A stretch of DNA of 64,000 bases from contig NC_133790.1 in assembly GCF_003597395.2 (NCBI RefSeq), positions 21,773,215 through 21,837,214 of the forward strand. The letters are read 5' to 3'. This document shows positions 1 through 12,287 of the stretch, one piece after another. The notes beneath the pieces were generated by a model, which had not been told where the DNA came from, ran no database searches, and was given only the letters and a program-made list of their open reading frames with translations. Both the position numbers and the translations under genes were made by a program. The stretch comes from Chelonoidis abingdonii (taxonomy: Eukaryota; Chordata; Testudines; Testudinidae). Each line of letters begins with the position of its first letter. The first letter of the stretch is position 1.

Positions 1-2770
1 TAACCAGAAAAGCCATTTATTATTTGTAGATTTCAATGTCGTAACTGTTGTTCTGATTATATGCCCATATAACCCTATCCCCTTAAAATCCACAGGACAT
101 TTTTTCAACATTTCTAGTTTTTGTGTCTTGAGATTGTTGAACAATTATATGCTGCTGCCTTCTTAGGAGTTCTGTAAGTGTCACTTTGTGAGGTGAGTCT
201 TGATGATTAATTATTTGAGAGAGTAGTCTGGTTAGGGTGATGTGTCTGGACCCTTTCTTCCCCTAATGCCTCTCTGTAGGGCAGACCAGGATTTTATCCA
301 TATTGTCAATAAGAATTTTTATGTCAATCTGAAGGAGATAATGATTAACTAGCAAAATTTCATTAAATCCTTTTCTTGTATAATACCCAATACACAATAA
401 AGCTGGATCCAGGCTTGGCCAAGTATTTGTTCATCTTTACTTTGTCACTCACCAAAGTTGATTCCTTGCTTGATTACTGGCATTTTGGGGAGGGGTAAAT
501 GTATTTCGCAGACCAATCAAAACTCAAAGTTATACAGAATTCATACATGTTTAGTTTCAATGTAAATTCTCATAAAATAGGAATGTTAGAAGCAGCTACA
601 AAATCCAGTAGATTTTTTTCTAATTTGTTTCACTGAGGTTTATTATATGTGAATATCACAACATATACACACAGTTTGTGTAGGGAAAAAAGCACTTCAA
701 AGACCAGAGGTATCCCTCATTTTCCCTTCTTTGTACTGCAGAATTTAGTTATAATGGTTTAAGTTCATTCAACTGTCTATCTAGCACCCTCTTTTTAATG
801 AGTAATTTTAGATCTGTGTTAATTATACATAGAAAGGCCTGTGATTCACTTTTTAGCACATGAAGATTTGAACAGAATATTTAAAGATTACAAGTAGCTG
901 TATTTTTCTCATGTGGAATTATTTGAAATAGCATCAGATACAGATGACTGGATTCTAATATTTATAACTTTCAAGGATACGGCTTCTTTGATACCAATGG
1001 CTTCAAGAAGAGAGGAGTGGGGGGGAATGAGTCCCCTGCTCATGTACACATACTTACAATGCCAATACCCATGCTACTGTGGTTTCACTGCTGTTTATAC
1101 TCACACTAGCTTGAGGAGAGCTAAAGAGAGTATGTGTACAGCAGCAAGGGAATCACACCCCTGCCTCCTAGTATGGAGCTAACCCTAGTCTCCCGGTCAG
1201 GTTTGATGGTGAAAGACACTTTTAAGGATTTAAACCTGGATGTCCCATTTGGTTCTGCTAATATTGCCAGTAGGCTAAATGGGATGGCTTTTCTATTTTT
1301 GTATCTTGAAAGACTACAAAAATCTAAGAATCAGGTGTCCCATAAACAAAACAAAACAAAAAAAAGTTATTCCTCTGAACTGAGTGCATCTGCAGATCAG
1401 TTCTTACTATGAAGAAAAACTCCTACATATTTTTGTTATACTCCTAGTTTATCTGTAGCTCCCAGTCATTGGGTCAAATGCTGAATTTGCATTCACCACA
1501 GAAGCCAAGTCTCCAGTAACAAACACTGAATCCAGCAGCCCATGGACAGCTGCCTAAGGGCTGGCCTAGAGACCTGGAAGATATGCTAGTTTTAGCTGTG
1601 CAGTTAACATTACATAGCAGTTTTCACTTATCATAACCTTCATGACTGAAAGGTGGGCCCTAACTCTTTCAGAGACTCAGAGGAAAAAAACCAAACAAAA
1701 AAACCCACCAACCAAACGAACAGGGATTATATAAAATAAGAAAAGTATGATTCTTTGTAAAGCATCCAGCCTTCAAAATTACAGCACCAATAGGGAACTG
1801 CTGCTTTATGGAAATATTTTGGAAAACATTGTTTAAAAAAATTGTTTGTTAGGTTGTTGCATGAAGACAAGACTACAGACATTTGTCCTTATTAGTAAAG
1901 AAGGAGGGGAAAAACAAACAAACAGTCTTTCACAAGATAGTAATAATCATGAAAAACTGTAAAATGTATTCTTGGTTTTCAAACAAAAAAAGATTGTTTT
2001 ATATTTAAGAAGTACACAAAGTGATCCTGAATCTGCAGCTGTTCAAGCACATACACAAACAAACACCCAAACTAGACCTAGCTCATATTACTGAGAAATA
2101 AATACAGACAATCAAAAAGTGAGAATTTGACAAACTGTCATTTATGACCAATAAGAAAATGTACATCTCATTGGTTCCTGAGGGACAAAGGAGATACAGT
2201 AGTAAACTTAACTCTCAAAAGCATGCTTTTTTCCCCCCAAATAAGCAAACACAGAAAAAGTAATACATCAGATTTCACAAAGTTCAGTTCTGTTTGTATT
2301 ATTTTCAGGTAGTAGTGCCATTGAAAGGAAGAGATTATAGAATACAGCCATCATATGATTAGCCAGCACTAGGATATTTGGCCCCATATTAGTTCCCAAC
2401 CAGTATCTGATCCATTAGAATAGTTCAGTAATGAAGAAAGAAAAACTGAAACATTCAGCCACTGGATTTCTCTTCATTGTGCTGTGGGCAGAAGTCTTGG
2501 CTTAGCTCTTGTGCTGTAAGAGCAGGTTGACTTCAGACTCTAGAACATGTAAAATTTTTGTCTTTAGCTCATTCTCAGTTGTGCAATAAACAGCATGCCA
2601 TCAGTATCTTTGGCTTTGTATCTAAGGGTTCAGATTTGAGAAGAGGGTTTTTGCCCTTATCAAGGATATCTTTGTTTGGTTCCAATAACCTTACAGGTAG
2701 ACTGCAAAATAGAGCTCTCTTAAAGACTTCTGACTAGACGTTTGGAACATGAACATGAAATGCTCTCTAT
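1..2770. other. Gene-free stretch, nothing recognised
   Basis: AT-rich DNA with short open frames only. None resembles a known protein or has paired splice signals. I see no named repeat. It may be intergenic or an intron of RSPH14, whose 5' exons I did not find. Confidence 0.5.
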
Positions 2771-3303
2771 TTGGCATTGGTGAGGCCTCATCTGGAGTAC
2801 TGTGTCCAGTTTTGGGCCCCACACTACATGAAGAATGTGGAAAAATTGGAAAGTCCAGCGGAAGGCAACAAAAATGATTAGGGGGCTGGAGCACATGACT
2901 TATGAGGAGAGGCTGAGGGAACTGGGATTGTTTAGTCTGCAGAAGAGAAGTATGAGGGTGGATTTGATAGCTGCTTTCAACTACCTGAAAGGGGGTTCCA
3001 AAGAGGATGGATCTAGACTGTTCTCAGTGGGAGCAGATGACAGAATAAGGAGCAATGGTCTCAAGTGGCACTGGGGGAGGTTTAGGTTGGATATTAGGAA
3101 AAACTTTTTCACACAGAGTGGTGAAGCACTGGATGGGTTACCTAGGGAGGTGGTGGAATCTCCTTCCTTAGAGGTTTTTTAGGTCAGGCTTGACAAAGCC
3201 CTGGCTGGGATGATTTAGTTGGGGATTGGTCCTGCTTTGAGCAGGGGGTTAGACTAGATGACCTCTTGAGGTCCCTTCCAACCCTGATATTTATGATTCT
3301 ATA
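2771..3303 (+). mobile_element. CR1 LINE, 3' end
   Basis: This is the 3' part of a CR1 non-LTR retrotransposon on +. It reads through the end of the reverse transcriptase, with a recognisable [15 protein letters not shown] block decayed at 2785-2830. The CR1 3' tail follows, with the usual text for 'actagatgacctcttgaggtc' near 3250, and it ends in the GATTCTAT-type terminus near 3295-3303. The 5' end is truncated, which is usual for CR1. Confidence 0.93.
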
Positions 3304-4128
3304 AAGGGGGACTGTGTCCAGAAAATTCATCCCATGCTTTACTCTAAATCCAATGCATGTTGGCACATGCCTTGGTAGCTTAGCCAGTGCAGTGCAGATA
3401 CCCAGGCAATACAAACTTGATCAAGAAGTTATATACTTCACTATAGAGTCTCAGGGCCTGATTCTCCACTACCCTGCACATTGTATAGTCATTTACACAT
3501 GTGCAAACTAAGTGCTAAGTGGGTGTACAACATTATCACACATGCACATGGAGATATCTGATTTGGTAGAACTTTATACCAACTTTACAGAAACATCAAG
3601 ATGCTTGCCTACTTTGTAAAGAGTTTTGAGATTTATGGATGAAAACCACTATGTAAGTGTTGGTATTGTTATTAGGTTAATATTATAATTACTACATAAA
3701 GTGCAAGATAGTAGAGCAACAAGCACTCTCAGCTCAAACTTGTCAGTTTTAGAAAAGGAGCAAGTTTCAGGAGTTACACCAGTCCAATTTTTGTGATTTG
3801 ACAATACCCATTTTTACATAGCAAGAAAGGAGAGAAAACACTTCTAAAAAGACCCATGCAAACCACAGAGGGAACTGACTATACATGGAAATCAGTGAAA
3901 CAGATGACACAATCTGCTGCCAAGTATACACAGCAAACAAACTGATTAGAAGAAAAAAAATGTCATAATCTTTCTGCTAATGTAGTTTTAGGAGTTGCTT
4001 ATAACAGTACATTTTAAAAGCTTCAGAAAGCAGCATCTTTTTAGAGTTGATTGTGTCCTCTTAAAAGGACACAGTTCCTGGAATCTCTTATAATTCTCGT
4101 ACTGTTTGTTTTCCCCTCCCACTTAAGG
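3304..4128. other. Gene-free stretch
   Basis: No gene seen. At about 3450-3545 the text beginning 'gggcctgattctcc' is the same motif that opens the inverted-repeat element at 6575, so a fragment of that family is likely. The rest is unassigned. Confidence 0.4.
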
Positions 4129-4246
4129 TCTCAATTCTGCAAAGACCTTTGCATGTACTTAACTTTAAACATATGAGGAGTCCCAATGAAGTCAATGGGA
4201 TTTCTTGTGCTTTAAGTTATGTGTATTTTTGTAGGCTCTGAGTCTA
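4129..4246. repeat. Degenerate palindromic MITE-like repeat
   Basis: The two halves are imperfect reverse complements. The left half runs 'ctcaattctgcaaagac', 'acttaactttaaacat', 'agtcccaatgaa'. The right half reads back through 'ttgtgctttaagttatgtg' to 'ttgtaggctctgag'. This matches a common amniote hairpin repeat centred on 'ccaatgaagtcaatggg'. It is non-coding. Confidence 0.6.
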
Positions 4247-5104
4247 TACTTCAAGGCAGATTAAAAATAAAAAGGACCTCCTATTTAATCTTGAAAGGTT
4301 AGAAGACTAATGGGGATGCTGTAGCATTGTGCTCGTTTTACTAAAATTACAAAAAATGGCCACCTGTTTTCATTGTTCAGCTGTCCTGATGTTGGCACCA
4401 ATGGGAGCTGTAGTGTAGAAAAGGATCCAGTGGCTTCTGGTAGTTGTACCATTTGCTAGTTCAGGAGATCTGGCCTAGGAGTCTTGTCCATGTTAAAGCC
4501 CTAAATCCACACTTCTGGGTGCTCCTGGTTCCATTATCCTCTAGAAGTTTGTAGAGTTTCTCTCTCCATATTGATTATGTATCTTTCCTAGGGATTAAAA
4601 AAAGTATGTGTGTGGGGGGGTGAATTTAATTGTTGTACAGCCAACTATAAAAATAACCAGAAAAATATGTATATTAAAATGATAAAACTTGCTATCCTGT
4701 GGCTTTAAAATCCTCCCTTCCTTGCAGGGCAAATGCTACTGAAAAAACCACTGAATTCCAGTAGCAAAAACACCCCCCAAAAAGAGATGGCATCTTAAGG
4801 CTCAAGGACTGTACCTTACAGCAGTTTTGATTTATAGTTTTTTTCAAACGGAAAATCAGTTTTTTCAACCTTTGGACACAAACCTGCTCCTATGGAATTT
4901 CATGGGAGTAATCAGGTCTCTTCTGCATCAAACTGGGCCCTTGCAACAGAGGATCATTAAGGCTGCCGCTCTCACTGAAAGAAACAGCTTCTTTCCCTAA
5001 ATGGCAATAATGCAATGACAACAAGGAGTTTAGAATATGCTTAGAAAATTCTTTTCTAAAAGAATATTCTCATTTATCCAAATGAGATTTTATAATAATA
5101 ATTA

Positions 5105-5300
5105 GCTTTTGCATAGCTCTTTTCATTAGATCTCAAATTACTTTACAAAGGAGGGCAGTATCATTATCCTCATTTTACATGTGGGGAAACTGAGGCACAG
5201 GGTGGTGATGTGACTTGCTCATGGTCACCCAGCAAATCAATGGCAGAGCTGTGAATAGAACCCACATATCTTGATTGGAGTATAATGGTCTAACCAACAG
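5105..5300 (-). mobile_element. MIR-like SINE
   Basis: It contains the reverse complement of the conserved MIR core: 'tcattttacatgtggggaaa', 'ctgaggcacagg', 'gtgacttgctcatggtcac'. On the minus strand this reads as the usual MIR order 'gtgac..tgagcaagtcac' followed by 'cctcagtttccc'. It is old and diverged. Confidence 0.75.
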
Positions 5301-5306
5301 GTTGTA

Positions 5307-5395
5307 GGCCCAAATCCTTAAAGGGATTCAGGTGTTGCTAACTCCCATTGATTTCAGAGGTAATTAGGTACCTAATTACCTTTGAAGATGTGGGT
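5307..5395. repeat. Short palindromic element with perfect inner palindrome
   Basis: The outer arms are imperfect inverted repeats: 'ggcccaaatccttaaagg' on the left and 'cctttgaagatgtgggtc' on the right. In the right half, positions 5359-5380 form a perfect 22-base palindrome centred on 'aggtacct'. It looks like a non-autonomous hairpin MITE of the type common in reptile genomes. Confidence 0.6.
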
Positions 5396-5554
5396 CACAC
5401 GGATAAACATAGCTTGATTGTTCACCCAGATCTCAGAATACTGAGCCTTTCATGTGTGGATCCCCACTTCTTTATGGAAGGGGCTCAGAAGTTAGCCTTT
5501 ACCACAAATGCTCTATATCCATGAATAGGGAAGACTCTTGGGTTCTGTTTACAA

Positions 5555-5775
5555 GTGAGGTCTAGTGGTTAGAGCAGGGGCGCTGGCATTCACAACTCCT
5601 GGGGGTCTGTTCCCACATCTGCCACTGGCTTACATTCTCATCTTGAGCAAGTCTGGCCCCTGTGCTGTGCCTCAGTTTTCCCCAATTATTAAATGGGGTG
5701 TAGTACCCTGCCCTTTCTCAAAGGGTGTCGTCCACTGGAAGTCTTTGCATTTCTGTATGTGCACTGAGCATCTGT
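5555..5775 (+). mobile_element. MIR-like SINE
   Basis: It follows MIR order: 'tctagtggttagagcagg', a 'ctgttcccacatctgccac' region, 'cttgagcaagtctgg', 'tgtgcctcagttttcccc', 'taaatggggtgtagtaccc'. Its 5' region is of the tRNA-derived type and its core is diverged. Confidence 0.75.
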
Positions 5776-6574
5776 AGAGTTAAAGGGCTGTCTTTACAAT
5801 GGATTTAATTTAGGAGTTTTATTTCCTGCCCTAGTCCCTTAGGCTATATTAATACAAAAAAAGCAAACTGCACAGGAACTGAGGTCCTTGGGCTCTGAAT
5901 ACACATGATCTTTCCCCAAACCCCACAAATTCTTGGGCTTACCTTTTGTGCAAAACGCCTGCCCAATAGGGAACCCTTGGCTCCAGAGACAGCTGCCTGT
6001 GTGGGATTCCCCGGCAGGCCGCTCAACTGGAACAGTGCTGTACATGAGTCAGATAGGAGGCAGAGTGGCTTGAAGACAGTGTGAAGGATGGTGTTGTGCC
6101 TCTGGCAGTTTCCTGAGATTAATGAGGCTCAAGGACCACACTCTGCTTCTTCCATGGGAGGAATAAACTTGACCAAACAGAAGACCTTGGAGGAGACTCT
6201 ACAAAAAGCATCAGGGTTTTCCTCACTCACCTTGGGATTTTCAATTCCCCTGGGATTGCTCACATTATTTGTAAGTTGACTGTATCCAATCACACCATTT
6301 GATGCAAATCTACTGAAGTACAATATAACCTTCCAAAAACTGGAGCAGAGTGACTGGAAATGAATCCCTGAGAGAGCTGCTCACACTAGAGCTCTGTTCT
6401 GCATGATGATCTTTAGACACTACTGCATGGAGTGCATAAGCTGCTGTAAGGTAAGAGATGGGGAGGAGGATTATCTGTGTTTCAGAGCTCTTTATCTATT
6501 TCTTGCATATCATCCAAGGGCCAGGCACAGGTTGAATTTTTTGGTACAGCTTGCATAAATATGACAGAGTCTGT
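5776..6574. other. Gene-free stretch
   Basis: Short open frames on both strands without recognisable domains or splice context. No repeat was recognised. Confidence 0.4.
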
Positions 6575-6722
6575 GGGCCTGATTCTCCATTGTTTTCACC
6601 ATGTATAATCAAGACAGATAGCAAATGCTACCACATCAGAAAGAGTGTTTTAGTCCTACTTTGTATCCTTTCTGCCTCTCTAGTGCCCTGCACGCAAAAC
6701 AGGGCAGTAGAGAACTAGGCCC
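6575..6722. repeat. MITE-like element with terminal inverted repeats
   Basis: The left end 'gggcctgattctccattg' pairs with the right end, whose reverse complement is 'gggcctagttctctactg'. The 148-base length and lack of coding capacity fit a small non-autonomous DNA transposon or an old palindromic repeat. No clear target duplication was seen. Confidence 0.5.
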
Positions 6723-8242
6723 CTTATCACAACAGAGAGCCTCAAAGGCAGAAAGTTGTCTCTAGAATGTGCAATACCCACCTGTTCTGTTTGGGAGAGT
6801 GACAGTGATCTAAAACCAACATGTTTCACTCAAACATTTGTGTCCCCCAACTGTCACATGAGTTTCCAGTTTTCCCTAGATTCTAAGCGAATTTGGACTG
6901 AAACCGAGTGAAACTCCTTGGTTTCATACAAAAATCAGGGAATTCCACCACCCATTTTTTCAGGGGCCGCTGTCAGCTACCAAGCTCAGCCAAATTGCCT
7001 TTTGTTATCTATTTATGTAGAGTGGGTATTTGGCTTTTACTTTGTCCTTGCCTAATATGTGAAGGGGAGGGCTGGCTGGCATCCTCCCTATTCCAGAGCA
7101 TCACAGGACATCTGCATTGTCTGCCTTTCCTGCCTCTACCTTTTTGGGAAATGACCTCAGGAGGTTGAGCAATTTGGCCCCTTCTCATTTGGCTACAGAG
7201 CTAGAGAATGCTCCTTCTGTCTTTGGTTTTCATTGACGCCAAGTCAGAGATGCACCCTGTATGCACTGAGGATATAGGAAATCCCCAGAATTTAACCTGA
7301 CTTGGTGTTTCATTATGAAAGATTCACACAACCATAGGCAGAAACCACTGTAAACAATTTCACTGGGATAGGAAACAGCTGTTCTTCGAAGCACCTAGAA
7401 CTGAAAATATGGTGAGGGGGGAGAGAGATTACCAGGAAAAATATAATTTATTGAGTCGTGTCATGGGGGAGAGTAAGGGCATGGTAGCTCTGCAGTTGAA
7501 TCAATATGGCTGCCCTTAGCCTCAGAGATATGTGGCTTAATGGGCAGAATCAATAAGGCTCCCCTTGACTGCAGGGAAGGGTGTCAATAGTGGAGCTTTG
7601 GTGAGTGGCGGTGGCTCCTCTTCCTCACTCCCAGGCCCAGCCCCTCCCCTCCTCTCGGCCAGCCAACCCAGGGCTGTCTTCTCCTGGCCCTCCCCCCACT
7701 GGCTCCTCTCAGCCAGCTGAGGGCTCTGGCGGTTATTGGGGTGGAGAGGAGCCCTCAGCCGCTGTGGCTCTGCTCCGGCCCCACCTCTTCCCTCAGAGGC
7801 TTGTACCACTTGGTGGTGTGATCAGGGGAGGAGAGGTAGGCTTGGCAGCAGGCCCGGGGGGTTCCCCATGGTGTGGCCCCTGCTTCTTCCCTGGGCTCTC
7901 AGGCCCCTGCCTGGCCTGGGGCAGTGCTGGTGGGAGGGTGCCTCCCTATCCTGTGTGCCAAACCATGCTCTGCCATTATTAGAATGCAGAGGCCAGGGAA
8001 CATGGGGGTCCTGAGCCATGCTGGGCAGGAGGCAGCTCCGCCACCCAGTGGATGGAGATCCCGACCAGTGGGTGCTCCTTGCGCCAGGTAAGGCCTCTCA
8101 GCACAGGCCCCACAGAGCAACTGGAGTCCCTTCACACCAGCACCCCTGGGAGAGACCCAGTCCCCCCTGCCCCATCACCCCACCAGCAGCCCTGGGGGAA
8201 GACTGCCCACCCCAGTTCTCCCCGTGAGTGTCCCTGGTCTAG

Positions 8243-8347
8243 GGAGGGATGTGAGTCTGGTCCAGTTTGGTCTGGGGAGGGTTGTGGGTCTGATCCAGTT
8301 CAGGAAGTTTGGTCTGGGGAGGTATGTGGGCTGGCTCCAGTTTGGAC
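8243..8347 (+). repeat. Imperfect short tandem repeat
   Basis: A unit of roughly 32-42 bases containing 'ggtctggggagg', 'tgtgggtctg' and 'tccagtt' occurs about three times with substitutions and indels. It sits inside the GC-rich block. Confidence 0.6.
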
Positions 8348-8646
8348 GATTGGCCTGGTCTTTAAGATCAGGACCAGCTGTGCTCCGAAGTCTCTGTGTG
8401 TCTCTGCCTGGGGGTGGAGGGGGAAGGACTGTAAATAAAATGTATTCAAGTTTTTCATATTTTTTGTTTTTAAAAACATTGTAAACTTTGTTTAAATTTG
8501 CCCCAATTTCATTTTAATTCAAGCAGTTCATATGAGAAATGTGAAGGATGACATAGGGTGATGGTTCCCTTGTAGTGGGAGCAGCACATGGCTGGTGGTT
8601 TGGCCAGCCATAGCTTTTGTTAGCTGTTTACACACACACACACAGC

Positions 8647-8885
8647 TCCTGCATCCAGGTCACTTTCCCCACCTGGGCTTTGCTGTGCTGCATCATCAGC
8701 TGCTGCTCTCATGCCCTCTCCTTATGCAGCCCGGGGCAGGGAAAGTGACCTTGATGCAGGGACCACTGATGTTGCTCCTCCCCTTACAACCCTCTATGGG
8801 TGTGCAGGGCAGAGGAGCAGCAGTTGCTAGGGGAGTAAGCAGCAATGCCAGCTGCTTCTTGCATCCAGGTCAGTTTCCCCATGTT
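8647..8885. repeat. Inverted plus direct repeat block after a (CA)n run
   Basis: After the CA run at about 8630-8643, 'tgcatccaggtcactttccc' at about 8653 recurs inverted near 8740-8760 as 'gggaaagtgaccttgatgca'. It recurs again in direct orientation near 8862 as 'tgcatccaggtcagtttccc'. This makes a hairpin of about 110 bases plus a third copy. Origin unknown. Confidence 0.6.
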
Positions 8886-9400
8886 GGTGCAGGAGGGAGC
8901 TGCAGGAATTAGGCATGAAGGGGGTACAGGGATTAGGAGCACAAGAGTGGGAGCAGGCCATTGGGGCAAAGAGAGGGTAGGGAGCCTGGTGAGCTTATGG
9001 GGGTCAGGGAGCACCACACCCACAGAGACCAGGGACACCAAAATGCAAGTTTGCCTAGGGTGCCATTTTCCCTAAGGCTGGCCCTGAATCCCTCCCTGGG
9101 TTACTTCCTATCATGATTCATAGTTGAAGTCCGAGCATCTTGGGAACCCCTGGGCTCTTGGGGCAGTGCTATTCCCAGCACCTGCAATCTCCATGGGGCA
9201 CCTATCTGAGTCTTGGTATCTCCTGATCCCATGGAGCTGGTAAAGTACATCCTTCCTCCTCTGCAGTCAGCCCTGGCTGAGCTGGGCTGCTCCTTTTTAT
9301 ACCATAGCAGCAGTTGGCACATGTCCAGCAGGGACAAAGGGACGTGGCTTCCACTGCCAAAAGTGCTGCCTTAATCTCTTTCTCTCTAGTGCGTGGCAAG

Positions 9401-10024
9401 TGTAGCGGGGCCATTACCCCGCTCCTGTGAAAGGCTAGGCTGATTGGGGAAGCAGCCACAGCTAGGGCCACACCCCAAACAGGCCACAGCTGGCCCTATA
9501 AAAGGGCTGTGAGCCAAGAACTAAGTCAGTCTTTCTGTAGGCGTGGAGAGAGAAGAATCTGACTGCCTAGGAGTGCAGGGTACTGGGAATAGAGCAGGGT
9601 TGGGGAAAGGCAAGAGGAACTGGGGAGCTTTGGGCTTTGCTAGAGGTCAAAACAGGTACTGGGGCAGCCTGAGAGGTGCAGCCTGGGGTTAAGCAGGGGC
9701 AGCTGGCCCAACCTCTTTGTCAATGATGAGTGGCTATGACAGACTGCAGTTTGCCTCAGTGAGGGGGGGGGCTAGATGATGATGCAGTAGCCACTGAGGC
9801 AAGGTGGGGATAGAGGGTTGGGGGTTCCCCTGGGAGGGGAGACCAGAGAATGGAGGTGCTGCTGGGGCAGAATCCTGAGATAAAGGGGCACTGGGATCTG
9901 GGAGGGACATGGGGCCTGAGGCAGATGAGAGACCAGCCAGCAGAGGGCACTTGAGTGCTGAAAGTGCTAATTCTCAAGACAACCAGCAGGCGGTGCTGCA
10001 CTGGTGAGGCATTGCTCCACTACA
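9401..10024 (+). mobile_element. Solo LTR with perfect 5-bp target duplication
   Basis: The element starts TGTAGCGGGG and ends CTCCACTACA, so it has TG...CA ends. The 5-base sequence 'gcaag' flanks it at 9396-9400 and 10025-10029. A TATA box (tataaaa) lies at 9497-9503 on +, which sets the orientation. There is no internal coding region, so this is a solo LTR of an endogenous retrovirus or similar LTR element. Confidence 0.9.
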
Positions 10025-10120
10025 GCAAGTACACCCCATCCCAGGGAGTCATGTCTGATGCTTTGTGGTAGAAATGTCAGCAGATATTTCAGACTTTCAG
10101 ATCTTCAGGTCTACCAGAAG

Positions 10121-10422
10121 CAGTGGCAGCTCCAGGCGCCAGCACTCCAAGCATGTGCCTGGGGCAGCAAGCTGCAGGGAGGCATCTGCCAGTCCCTGTG
10201 AGGGTGGCAGTCAGGCTGCCTTTGGCATCTTGCCTGTGAGAGGCCTGCCGGTCCCATGGATTTGGCAGTAGTTCAGCGGTAGGTACGCTGAATCTGTGGG
10301 ACCAGCGGACCTCCTGCAAGCAAGCTACTGAATCTGTGGGACCAGGGACCTCCTGCAGGTAAGCCGCTGAAGGCTGCCTGACTGGTATGTTTGGGGTGGC
10401 AAAAAAGCTAGAGCTGCCCCTG
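10121..10422. mobile_element. hAT-type MITE with perfect 8-bp target duplication
   Basis: The terminal inverted repeats are 'cagtggcagctccag' on the left and 'ctagagctgcccctg' on the right. The 8-base 'accagaag' flanks both sides (10113-10120 and 10423-10430). An 8-bp duplication and CAG...CTG ends are diagnostic of the hAT superfamily. The 302-base interior is non-coding and carries a local direct duplication around 10288-10370 ('ctgaatctgtgggaccag' twice). Confidence 0.92.
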
Positions 10423-10430
10423 ACCAGAAG

Positions 10431-11918
10431 GTTTCATAAGCCAGTCAAAAAGCTAAATCTTATCCTGTAAGGGTATTCCTACGTCTCTGCTTTTGTGGAA
10501 TTAGCAATGAAGCGTAAAGAAATGGACATACTTGCCTTAAATAGTTGGCATTTTTTTTCCCTGTGTCAGACAATTTTTCACTTGTAAAACTACCTTTCTC
10601 TTGATTGTATTTAATTCCCTTATTCATGTTGAGTAGTTCCTTATCTATCAAGTGGCCCCACTGAAGTAACTGGGAGTACTCATGGTGTAAAGTAGAACTC
10701 AAGTTTGTATGAATCTGGCAGCACATGGCCTTCTGTAAATCCCCCATCTCTGCTGTCAACAGCAGGAGAAGCTCTTTTCTCTGACAAAAATAGGGCAGAA
10801 TTTAAGAAATCATCTTAATATTGCAAGATTAAAACACATTTTACAAAAATCAAAGAATTAACAAACTTATTACCTAAATTTCAATACGTAATCTAATTTT
10901 CTTTTTCCACAAAAAAGAAAGGAAAAAGCAGTGTTCACAGCAAAAAAAAAAAAAAAAAACCTGGAAAATGAAAACTTGTAAGTACACACTTCTAGGAAGG
11001 AGCCCAAGTGCAGTGCGCTTAATTCCTCTGACCGTTAAAGTAGCTGGACTTAAAAGTTTTTGTTAGTGTGACGCACTACCACTGCTCTCAGCAGTGAGCT
11101 TTCCCAGTGTCCAAGTGAACACTGAGTGTGTTCATTCTTTGGGGGAGAAATGTGTATGCACGTGCTCTCTCTCTCTCTGCCAAATTCTAACCTCAGATAT
11201 ATGCAAGCAATTCCTGTTGAAGCCAATGTGAGTTGTTCATGTATATACCCGTAACATGGTCCCTTTTTGCTTTGTTGATTTATTTTGCTATTTCTAAGAG
11301 TGGAGCTGCTTTTTGGCCCCTTTTCAAGCTATCTAAGTAATCTAGCTGTACACTAATGCCAACAACTGTTCACAGCATGGAGAAAACAACACTCCCCTCT
11401 TGTGTGCCTGCCCTTTAAAGGAGACTGGAAATCTCACCATTTCCCACACAGTTTGGATTGGAAACACTGGGAGAAAAGCCAGAATAGCCCTTTTCATGGG
11501 ATTTCAGCTATATCCAGCAGGTACAGAGATGTGGAGATTTTTTCCCCCCTTTTTTTAAAAGATAGAAAAATATTTTCTAACTTCAGAAATTCATGTTTTG
11601 TTTGGACGAAGAATGGTGAGTTCATATTTCATCCAGAATGTTTCACTATCTTTTGTTTAGATTAAACTTACAAATGAAAAGCCTGATTGTAAAAACATTG
11701 TTTTAAAACAATTAACATTTATAAACCACTCTTTTCTGATGCTCAGATAACTCAAACTGCTCAACACATTTTTATGAAACTTAATTAAAAAAAACAAACT
11801 TCTGTATTAAGACCAAATGTAAGACATTTCAGTCTGAAAGGTAGTGTTTCAAGAAAGTTGTCTGAATGTAAAGAGAGCCAAAATGCCATCTCTACCTGTA
11901 AGTGTAGATTGTAGATCA
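10431..11918. other. Gene-free stretch
   Basis: No gene or clear repeat was recognised. It contains an A-run near 10941-10958 and a CT run near 11166-11178. Confidence 0.4.
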
Positions 11919-11926
11919 GGGGTTGG

Positions 11927-12231
11927 CAACCTTTCAGAAGTGGTGTGCCGAGTCTTCATTTATTCACTGTGTTTTAAGGTTGCGCATGCCAGTAATTTTA
12001 ATTTTTAACATTTTAATGTTTTTAGAAAGTCTCTTGCTATAAATCTGTAATATATAACTAAACTATTGTATGTAAAGAAGGTTTTAAAAATGTTTTAAGA
12101 AGCTTCATTTAAAATTAAATTAAAATGCAGAGCCCCCTGGACCAGTGGCCAGGACCCGAGCAGTGTGAGTGCCTCTGAAAATCAGCTCACGTTCCACCGT
12201 TGGTACGCATGCCAGAGGTTGCCTATCCCTG
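11927..12231. mobile_element. hAT-type MITE
   Basis: The left end 'caggggttggcaacct' and right end 'aggttgcctatccctg' are terminal inverted repeats with few mismatches. Flanking 8-mers are 'ttgtagat' (11919-11926) and 'gtgtagat' (12232-12239), 7 of 8 identical, consistent with an aged hAT target duplication. The interior is AT-rich and non-coding. Confidence 0.88.
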
Positions 12232-12287
12232 GTGTAGATGAAAATGAATAGTTATACTAGCTTTGCATACTCAAATGCCATATAAAA

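Larger units (their letters stand above)
6723..9395. other. Gene-free stretch with GC-rich block
   Basis: Positions 7560-8430 are GC-rich and open in several frames on both strands because stop codons are scarce. The translations are Pro/Gly/Ser-rich without domains, and I do not call a gene. An AATAAA-type hexamer occurs near 8434, but with no supporting exon. Confidence 0.45.

Noticed and set aside
7537..8438. Overlapping open frames on both strands in the GC-rich block
   Set aside because: Stops are rare because of base composition. The products are low-complexity Pro/Gly/Ser, with no splice signals or homology recognised.
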